This document shows, piece by piece, positions 58,345-64,000 of a stretch of 64,000 nt of DNA (positions are counted from its first letter, which is position 1; the number at the start of each line of letters is the position of its first letter). The stretch is from NCBI RefSeq assembly GCF_023555415.1, contig NZ_JAKRYL010000004.1, forward strand, positions 1-64,000. Direction: 5' to 3'. The notes beneath the pieces are model-generated. The model was not told the origin of the DNA, made no database searches, and saw only the letters and a program-made list of their open reading frames with translations. A program made the position numbers and the translations under genes. This stretch comes from Halalkalibacter alkaliphilus. GTDB lineage: Bacteria > Bacillota > Bacilli > Bacillales > Bacillaceae_D.

Positions 58345-58385
58345 TAGACTTTTATTGCAGGATTTAATACAATTTTCATAGAGAT
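58345..58385 (+). promoter_or_regulatory. Candidate fla/che promoter with overlapping CodY-box-like site
   Basis: TAGACT (58345-58350), 17-base spacer, TACAAT (58368-58373). AATTTTCATAGAGAT (58371-58385) overlaps the -10 and start site and matches about 10 of 15 positions of the CodY consensus AATTTTCWGAAAATT, perfect in its left half. No convincing sigma-D promoter was seen in the 342-base gap 58122-58463. Confidence 0.4.
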
Positions 58386-58463
58386 TGTGTAAGAAAATGT
58401 GAAATTGAGGGAAGAAACCGCAAAAGTCGAATTGTTATTTTTTATGTCGGAAGGTGAAATGTT

Positions 58464-58862
58464 TTGGATCTTTTTGGGAGTTCAACTTTTAAAACGTTAG
58501 AAAGAGGGTTAGCAGGCGCGCAAGTAAGACAGAATGCTATTTCTCAAAATATTGCTAATGTAGATACACCTAACTATAAGGCTAAACAAGTTAGTTTTAA
58601 ACATACATTAAACGATGCTATGAATCATTCTGCTTTGAAGGCAAACCGGACAAATGACCACCATTATGAATTTAGCAGAGCTAAAAACTCAGTTGCCATT
58701 GAGACAAATCGTTCAACGATGTATAACCATAACGGCAATAATGTAGACATTGATTTAGAAATGGCAGAGCTGGCAAAAAACCAAATATACTATAATGCCC
58801 TAATAGATCGCCTAAATGGACGATTTACTAGTTTACAAACCGTTATACGTGGAGGGAATTAA
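58464..58862 (+). CDS. flgB: Flagellar basal-body rod protein FlgB
   Basis: A 132-residue rod protein. It opens MDLFGSSTFKTLERGL and carries the Asn-rich rod signature ISQNIANVDTPNYKAKQ. It starts with TTG at 58464, seven bases after gaaggtg; a nearby ATG is out of frame. It heads the fla/che operon and is exported to form the proximal rod with FlgC, FlgF and FlgG. Confidence 0.95.
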   Translation: MDLFGSSTFKTLERGLAGAQVRQNAISQNIANVDTPNYKAKQVSFKHTLNDAMNHSALKANRTNDHHYEFSRAKNSVAIETNRSTMYNHNGNNVDIDLEMAELAKNQIYYNALIDRLNGRFTSLQTVIRGGN

Positions 58863-58864
58863 TC

Positions 58865-59323
58865 ATGACTATTTTTCATGGATTTAACACAAGTGCTTCC
58901 GCATTAACAACACAACGGTTACGTATGGATGTCGTTTCTTCTAATATGGCTAATGCTGAGACAACTAGAGCGAGAATGGTTGATGGTGAGTGGCAGCCCT
59001 ACAGGCGTAAGATGGTAGTCACTCAACCGAACGAAAAGTCGTCGTTTGGACATTTTTTAAATCAAGCTAAAACAAGTAATAACTCAGGCATCGGTAATGG
59101 GGTGAAAGTCTCAGGTATCGTTGAAGACCGTACTCCATTTAAACAAGTTTATAACCCTGATCACCCTGATGCAAATGAACAGGGCTATGTTCATTTGCCG
59201 AATGTTGATCCATTACGAGAGATGGTAGATTTAATGAGTGCCACTCGTTCCTATGAGGCGAATGTGACAACATTAAATGCATCAAAAAACATGTTGTTAA
59301 AAGCATTAGAGATCGGAAGGTAG
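58865..59323 (+). CDS. flgC: Flagellar basal-body rod protein FlgC
   Basis: A 152-residue rod protein with N-terminal rod signature SSNMANAETTR and a C-terminal helix MVDLMSATRSYEANVTTLNA that coils with the N-terminal one. Two bases separate it from flgB. Confidence 0.95.
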   Translation: MTIFHGFNTSASALTTQRLRMDVVSSNMANAETTRARMVDGEWQPYRRKMVVTQPNEKSSFGHFLNQAKTSNNSGIGNGVKVSGIVEDRTPFKQVYNPDHPDANEQGYVHLPNVDPLREMVDLMSATRSYEANVTTLNASKNMLLKALEIGR

Positions 59324-59334
59324 GGGAATCCTAG

Positions 59335-59634
59335 ATGGATATGCGCATACAATCGCCTTTTCTACAAATGAATTCGGCGTTAACAAAAACAAAACATACA
59401 CCGGCAGAAGCTCAAGCGTCATTTAAGAATGCTTTAAGCCAAGCGGTAAAAGATGTGAACGAACTGCAAAATGAATCAGCAAAGAAAACAGAACTATTAG
59501 CCAAAGGCGAGATAGATAACCTTCATGATGTAATGATTACGGGGCAAAAAGCAAGTATTTCACTCCAGGCAACGGTGGAAGTACGTAATAAAGTGGTTGA
59601 AGCCTATCAAGAGATTATGAGAATGCAAGTGTGA
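59335..59634 (+). CDS. fliE: Flagellar hook-basal body protein FliE
   Basis: A 99-residue helical protein joining the MS ring to the rod. SFKNALSQAVKDVNELQ and the C-terminal VEVRNKVVEAYQEIMRMQV match the family. It begins MDMRIQ at ATG 59335, with an in-frame ATG six bases later also possible. Confidence 0.95.
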   Translation: MDMRIQSPFLQMNSALTKTKHTPAEAQASFKNALSQAVKDVNELQNESAKKTELLAKGEIDNLHDVMITGQKASISLQATVEVRNKVVEAYQEIMRMQV

Positions 59635-59667
59635 ATTATTGTAAGTCTGTTTTGAAGGAGAGGCTAC

Positions 59668-61245
59668 ATGAACGAGAAATTACTTATGTATAAAGGGCGG
59701 ATAACAGAATATTGGAGCGCTAAGACAAAAAAGCAAAAGACGATTCTCCTTGGTTCTGTAATTGCAATTGTTACATTGCTCGCTCTTTTATTCTTTTTTT
59801 CAACAAAATCAAATTATGTTGCTCTTTATAGCAATTTGACATTACAAGAAACGGGACAAATTAAAGAGACCCTCGACGCTCGCGGGATCTCATCAACCAT
59901 TTCTGATAACGGAACATCGATTATGGTTCCTGAGCCATTAGTTGACTCATTGAAAGTTGAATTAGCAGCAGAGGGACTTCCGAGAAGTGGAAGTATTGAC
60001 TATAGCTTCTTTCAAGATCAAATGGGATTTGGAATGACAGATAATGAATTTTCTGTCATGGAACGTGCTGCCATGCAAACGGAACTTGGCAGCCTGATCA
60101 GAAATATAAACGGCGTCAATCATGCGAATGTCATGATAACACTGCCAGAAGAAAGCGTATGGTTAAACTCATCTAATGAGACATCTACAGCAGCTGTTGT
60201 CTTAGATTTGGCACCTGGCTATCAGCTTGAACCTTCTCAAGTACAAGCTCTTTATCATCTTATATCCAAGAGTGTACCTAACCTCCCTATTGAAAATATC
60301 GTCATTTCTGACCAAATGTTTAATGATTATTTATATGATAATGGAAATCAGGTAAATTCAACGTTAACAGCTTACGAGCAGCAACGGTCAATTCAACGTG
60401 AAATTGAACGGGATTTAACTCGTAATCTTCAACAAATGCTAGGGACGGTTGTTGGGAGAGATAAAGTTCTCGTTTCTGTTACAACTGATATTGATTTTAC
60501 TCAAGAAAATCGTACGGAAGCATTGGTTGAACCTGTTGATCCAGAAAATATGGAAGGAATTGCAGTTAGTATTGAACGAATTGCTGAAACGTACAGCGGT
60601 GAAGGGACAGTTGAAGGCGGAATTGCGGGTGTCGGGGATGAAATTCCTAATTTTCCAGGCGCTGTTGGTCAAGGCCCATCAGAATGGGAACGTACAGAAG
60701 ACCGTATTAATAATGAAGTAAATCGTATTAATCGAGATATAGTGGAAAGCCCTTATAAAATTCGAGATTTAGGTATTCAAGTTATGGTTGAACCTCCTGA
60801 TGGCTTAGATATGCTTCCTCAAGAACGGATGGATGATATTCAACAAATTTTAGGCACGATCGTACGAACAAGCATTTCTGGAGTATATGCTGAGGAACTA
60901 ACACAAGATGCAATTAATGAAAAGATTTTTGTCTCTTCTCAACCATTTGATGGAAAAGTCGAGTTTGAACAACAAGCAATTCAGGCAATTCCAATGTGGA
61001 TGTATGTTGTCGGCGGCATTCTAGTAACGTTGATTTTATTCCTACTATTCTTGCTTATTAGAAAGAGAAAAGCAGAAAGTGAAGAAGAGTTTGAAGAGGA
61101 AAAAGAGGTTCGTTACGAAGTTCCTGATCTCCCTAACGAAGATCAGAGCTTAAGTGCAACTAAACGTAAGCAGTTAGAAAAAATGGCTAAAGAAAATCCA
61201 GATGAATTTTCAAAATTACTACGTACATGGTTATCGGAAGATTAG
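59668..61245 (+). CDS. fliF: Flagellar MS-ring protein FliF
   Basis: A 525-residue membrane ring protein. Transmembrane helices at about 25-46 and 441-464 flank the periplasmic YscJ/FliF RBM domains (SNLTLQETGQI; LPRSGSIDYSFF). The C-terminal cytoplasmic tail, Glu-rich then KRKQLEKMAKENPDEFSKLLRTWLSED at the end, binds FliG. A gaaggag ribosome site precedes it. Confidence 0.96.
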   Translation: MNEKLLMYKGRITEYWSAKTKKQKTILLGSVIAIVTLLALLFFFSTKSNYVALYSNLTLQETGQIKETLDARGISSTISDNGTSIMVPEPLVDSLKVELAAEGLPRSGSIDYSFFQDQMGFGMTDNEFSVMERAAMQTELGSLIRNINGVNHANVMITLPEESVWLNSSNETSTAAVVLDLAPGYQLEPSQVQALYHLISKSVPNLPIENIVISDQMFNDYLYDNGNQVNSTLTAYEQQRSIQREIERDLTRNLQQMLGTVVGRDKVLVSVTTDIDFTQENRTEALVEPVDPENMEGIAVSIERIAETYSGEGTVEGGIAGVGDEIPNFPGAVGQGPSEWERTEDRINNEVNRINRDIVESPYKIRDLGIQVMVEPPDGLDMLPQERMDDIQQILGTIVRTSISGVYAEELTQDAINEKIFVSSQPFDGKVEFEQQAIQAIPMWMYVVGGILVTLILFLLFLLIRKRKAESEEEFEEEKEVRYEVPDLPNEDQSLSATKRKQLEKMAKENPDEFSKLLRTWLSED

Positions 61246-61257
61246 GAGGGATAATTG

Positions 61258-62274
61258 GTGGTCAGTTCAACAAATAAAGGGTTAACAGGTAAACAAAAGG
61301 CAGCGATCCTCCTTATATCTCTAGGACCCGATGTATCTGCACAAGTGTATAAGCATTTATCAGAAGAAGAAATAGAACAACTAACACTTGAAATTGCCAA
61401 TGTTCGAAAAGTAGACAGTGGAATGAAAGAAGAAATTCTTGAGCAATTTCATTCATTAGTTTTGGCACAGGATTATATTGCTCAAGGTGGAATCGGGTAT
61501 GCTAAAAGCATTTTAGAAAAAGCGTTAGGAGAAGAGAGTGCAATGGATGTTATCAATCGGTTAACATCAACGTTGCAAGTACGTCCATTTGATTTCGCCC
61601 GCAAAGCAGACCCGTCACAGATATTAAACTTTATCCAAAATGAACATCCTCAGACAATTGCATTAATTTTGTCTTATTTAGAATCTGTACAAGCTGGACA
61701 GATCCTGTCTGAATTGCCGCAAGAAGTTCAAGCGGATGTCGCCAAACGAATTGCTCTCATGGACAGCACTTCACCTGAAATTGTTAGCGAAGTGGAGTCA
61801 ATTCTAGAACAGAAATTATCTTCTACTGTGACACAAGATTATACGGACGCGGGTGGTATCGAGGCTGTTGTTGAAGTGTTAAATAGTGTTGATCGTAGTA
61901 CGGAGCGTACAATTCTTGATGCCCTAGAAATCCAAGATCCAGAACTTGCGGAAGAAATTAAGAAGCGTATGTTCGTCTTTGAAGACATCGTTACACTTGA
62001 TAACCGGTCAATTCAACGTGTCATTCGAGATGTTGAAAATGAAGATTTACAACTGTCATTGAAGGTGGCTAGTGAGGAAGTGAAAGATATTGTCTTCAGT
62101 AATATGTCTCAACGGATGGCTGATACATTCAAAGATGAAATGGAATTTATGGGTCCTGTGCGATTGCGTGATGTGGAAGAAGCGCAGTCGCGAATTGTGG
62201 CCATCATCCGTCGTCTAGAAGAAGCTGGTGAGATCGTAATTGCTCGTGGTGGAGGAGACGATATTATTGTCTAA
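61258..62274 (+). CDS. fliG: Flagellar motor switch protein FliG
   Basis: A 338-residue switch protein coupling stator force to the rotor. LTGKQKAAILLISLG opens the N domain that binds FliF; EHPQTIALILSYL is in the middle domain; the C-terminal domain carries the charged torque helix (MFVFEDIVTLDNR) and ends GGGDDIIV. GTG 61258 is seven bases after ggaggg; the preceding TTG 61255 is closer. The end overlaps fliH. Confidence 0.96.
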   Translation: MVSSTNKGLTGKQKAAILLISLGPDVSAQVYKHLSEEEIEQLTLEIANVRKVDSGMKEEILEQFHSLVLAQDYIAQGGIGYAKSILEKALGEESAMDVINRLTSTLQVRPFDFARKADPSQILNFIQNEHPQTIALILSYLESVQAGQILSELPQEVQADVAKRIALMDSTSPEIVSEVESILEQKLSSTVTQDYTDAGGIEAVVEVLNSVDRSTERTILDALEIQDPELAEEIKKRMFVFEDIVTLDNRSIQRVIRDVENEDLQLSLKVASEEVKDIVFSNMSQRMADTFKDEMEFMGPVRLRDVEEAQSRIVAIIRRLEEAGEIVIARGGGDDIIV

Positions 62275-63088
62275 AATTATTAAGTCACACCTTAACTCTA
62301 CCGAAAGAAAGTCGAAAAAGATTACAATACGTAACCTTTTTGAGGAAGGTTTGTTTCAAAATCATAATGATATGTTGAACAGCCAGCAAGATACGTGCAA
62401 GGTAGAAGAAGATCGAGAAACTCTTAATCGATTACGGTTAGAGATTCAAGAGGCTGAAGAAAAAGCAGGTCGGATTATACTTGAAGCAGAAGATCAAGCC
62501 AAGGTGATACGTGAGACCATTAGGATGGAACAAGAGCAGGCAACTCTAGAAATTGAGCAGTTAAAACAAACTGCAGAGGAACAAGGATATAAAGATGGTT
62601 ATGAAAAGGGACAAGCAGAAGGGTTTTCTTCATACTCTAATTTAATTGATCAAGCACAGCATATAATCAATCAGTCCGAACAGGAGTATGAAAAAACAAT
62701 TGAATCAGCTCAACCTGTAATTGTAGAACTTGCTGCAGCCTTAGCTCAGCGAATGGTTAATCAAAAGTTAACTGAGGATCCGGACATGTGGGCCGATTTA
62801 CTTACTCAAGTAATGACAGAGGTAAGAGAACACGAAAACGTTAGGATATATGTTCATCCGGATTGGTTTGAGAGAACGAACCAACAAAAAGAAGAACTTG
62901 AACAATTACTTAGTCATACTGAGAGATTGTTCATTTATCCTGATGCAGGCTTAATGAAAAATGGCTGTGTTATTGAATCGAAATATGGCCGTATTGATGC
63001 AACGGTGGACAAGCAGCTTAGCGAACTAAAACTCCAGTTATTAGAAAAACTTAAGGAGGGCGACGATGAACGCCGAGCAACTAATTAA
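62267..63088 (+). CDS. fliH: Flagellar export apparatus protein FliH
   Basis: A 273-residue regulator that binds and restrains the export ATPase FliI. TTG 62267 (MSKIIKSH) lies 11 bases after ggagg and overlaps the end of fliG; an in-frame start at 62240 is less likely. The N-terminal half is a charged coiled coil with GYKDGYEKGQAEG (GxxxG-type repeats) typical of FliH; the C-terminal domain has VRIYVHPDW. It overlaps fliI by 23 bases. Confidence 0.92.
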   Translation: MSKIIKSHLNSTERKSKKITIRNLFEEGLFQNHNDMLNSQQDTCKVEEDRETLNRLRLEIQEAEEKAGRIILEAEDQAKVIRETIRMEQEQATLEIEQLKQTAEEQGYKDGYEKGQAEGFSSYSNLIDQAQHIINQSEQEYEKTIESAQPVIVELAAALAQRMVNQKLTEDPDMWADLLTQVMTEVREHENVRIYVHPDWFERTNQQKEELEQLLSHTERLFIYPDAGLMKNGCVIESKYGRIDATVDKQLSELKLQLLEKLKEGDDERRATN

Positions 63089-64000
63089 CATTGTCGGTTC
63101 CCTCACTCCTTATAAATGGTACGGGAAAGTTACAAGAGTTGTTGGATTAACGATTGAATCGAAAGGTCCGCAAGCTTCTATTGGAGATCTTTGTTACATT
63201 ATCGTAGGTAAATCACAGACAAAAGTGAAGGCGGAGGTCGTAGGCTTTCGAGATGAAAACGTTTTGCTTATGCCGTTAAACGGCACGATGGACATTTCAC
63301 CAGGCTGCTTGGTGGAGGCTACAGGAAAGCCATTAGAAATTAAAGTTGGAGCAGGGTTAATTGGAAGTGTCATCGATGGGTGCGGAGAGTTAATGTCAAA
63401 AGCTAGTCTCCCAAAAGGACTTACTTCGTTCCCTACTGATAATGCACCTCCTAATCCCTTATCTAGACCAAGGATTCATGAAAAGATGTCGCTTGGTGTT
63501 CGTGCAATCGATGCTTTATTTACAGTCGGAAAAGGGCAAAGAATTGGTATATTTGCAGGAAGTGGTGTTGGGAAAAGTACTTTGTTATCAATGCTTGCCA
63601 AAAATTCGGCAGCAGATGTCAATGTTATTGCATTAATTGGGGAACGTGGAAGGGAAGTAAAAGATTTTATTGAGCGAGACCTTGGAGAAGAAGGCTTGCG
63701 CAAATCTGTATTAGTCGTTGCTACATCTGATCAGCCTGCATTAATGCGAATAAAAGGAGCAATGACAGCTACAGCTGTGGCTGAGTATTTTAGAAATCAA
63801 GGTCTTCACGTTAACCTTATGATGGATTCTGTTACCAGATTTGCGATGGCCCAACGTGAAATCGGCTTAGCTATCGGTGAGCCCCCTACTTCCAAAGGAT
63901 ATACCCCATCTGTTTTTGCGATGCTGCCCAAATTATTAGAGCGCTCGGGAACGGACGTAAGGGGAAGTATTACAGCGTTTTATACTGTTTTAGTTGATGG
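63066..64000 (+). CDS. fliI: Flagellum-specific ATPase FliI (partial, runs off the window)
   Basis: The first 311 residues of the export ATPase, related to F1 beta. The N-terminal beta-barrel domain is followed by the P-loop GSGVGKSTLL, GERGREVKDFIE and DSVTRFAMAQREI. It powers and regulates type III export at the flagellar base. ATG 63066 follows aaggagg. No frameshift is seen up to the window end. Confidence 0.95.
   Translation, partial: MNAEQLINIVGSLTPYKWYGKVTRVVGLTIESKGPQASIGDLCYIIVGKSQTKVKAEVVGFRDENVLLMPLNGTMDISPGCLVEATGKPLEIKVGAGLIGSVIDGCGELMSKASLPKGLTSFPTDNAPPNPLSRPRIHEKMSLGVRAIDALFTVGKGQRIGIFAGSGVGKSTLLSMLAKNSAADVNVIALIGERGREVKDFIERDLGEEGLRKSVLVVATSDQPALMRIKGAMTATAVAEYFRNQGLHVNLMMDSVTRFAMAQREIGLAIGEPPTSKGYTPSVFAMLPKLLERSGTDVRGSITAFYTVLVD

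Overview
The window is a chromosomal segment of a low-G+C, endospore-forming Bacillaceae bacterium. Gene content and order follow the Bacillus subtilis yloA-to-fla/che core region almost gene for gene, and spoVM, codY, fapR, remA and ylqG/ylqH are diagnostic. Sequence divergence and some local rearrangements suggest a Bacillus relative (possibly of the alkaliphilic Alkalihalobacillus/Halalkalibacter type) rather than B. subtilis itself. The genus is inference. No rRNA, tRNA, phage, IS transposase or CRISPR array is visible.

Layout. 1-530: non-coding, with a structured dispersed repeat, a 52-bp tandem array and a repeat fragment. 531-8117: methyltransferase, rqcH (minus strand), Ca2+ ATPase, yloC, remA, gmk, rpoZ. 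8255-20018: coaBC, priA, two repeat copies where defA might be expected, then fmt, rsmB, rlmN, prpC, prkC, rsgA, rpe. 20060-20550: unexplained gap where thiN might be expected. 20551-27863: spoVM (26 aa), rpmB (minus), yloU, fakA, a DegV/FakB protein, sdaAB, sdaAA, recG. 27867-32700: lipid operon fapR-plsX-fabD-fabG, another repeat copy, then acpP and rnc. 32781-45136: yfkK-like gene (minus), smc, ftsY, ylxM, ffh, rpsP, khpA, ylqD, rimM, trmD, rplS, lepB, rbgA, rnhB. 45157-47414: ylqG, ylqH and a small unknown gene. 47622-58121: sucCD, dprA, topA, trmFO, a xerC-like gene, hslV, hslU, codY. 58464-64000: start of the flagellar operon, flgB to fliI, cut by the window end.

How it works together. 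Most genes are housekeeping: translation and ribosome maturation (fmt, rsmB, rlmN, rsgA, rbgA, rimM, trmD, rpsP, rplS), protein targeting (ftsY, ffh, ylxM, lepB), membrane lipid synthesis under FapR, chromosome maintenance (smc, recG, priA, topA, rnhB), and the PrpC/PrkC signalling pair. The CodY gene directly precedes the motility operon.

Most unusual: (i) a roughly 97-bp, strongly structured intergenic repeat, in four copies plus a fragment. At two loci it is fused to an 18-bp stop-codon-proximal hairpin whose arms differ in sequence but remain perfectly complementary. (ii) A XerC-like recombinase with two altered catalytic positions. (iii) RqcH with Glu in place of Asp at residue 97. (iv) The orphan FliK-like/FlhB-C-like pair YlqG-YlqH. 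All comparisons to other genomes are from memory, without database searches.
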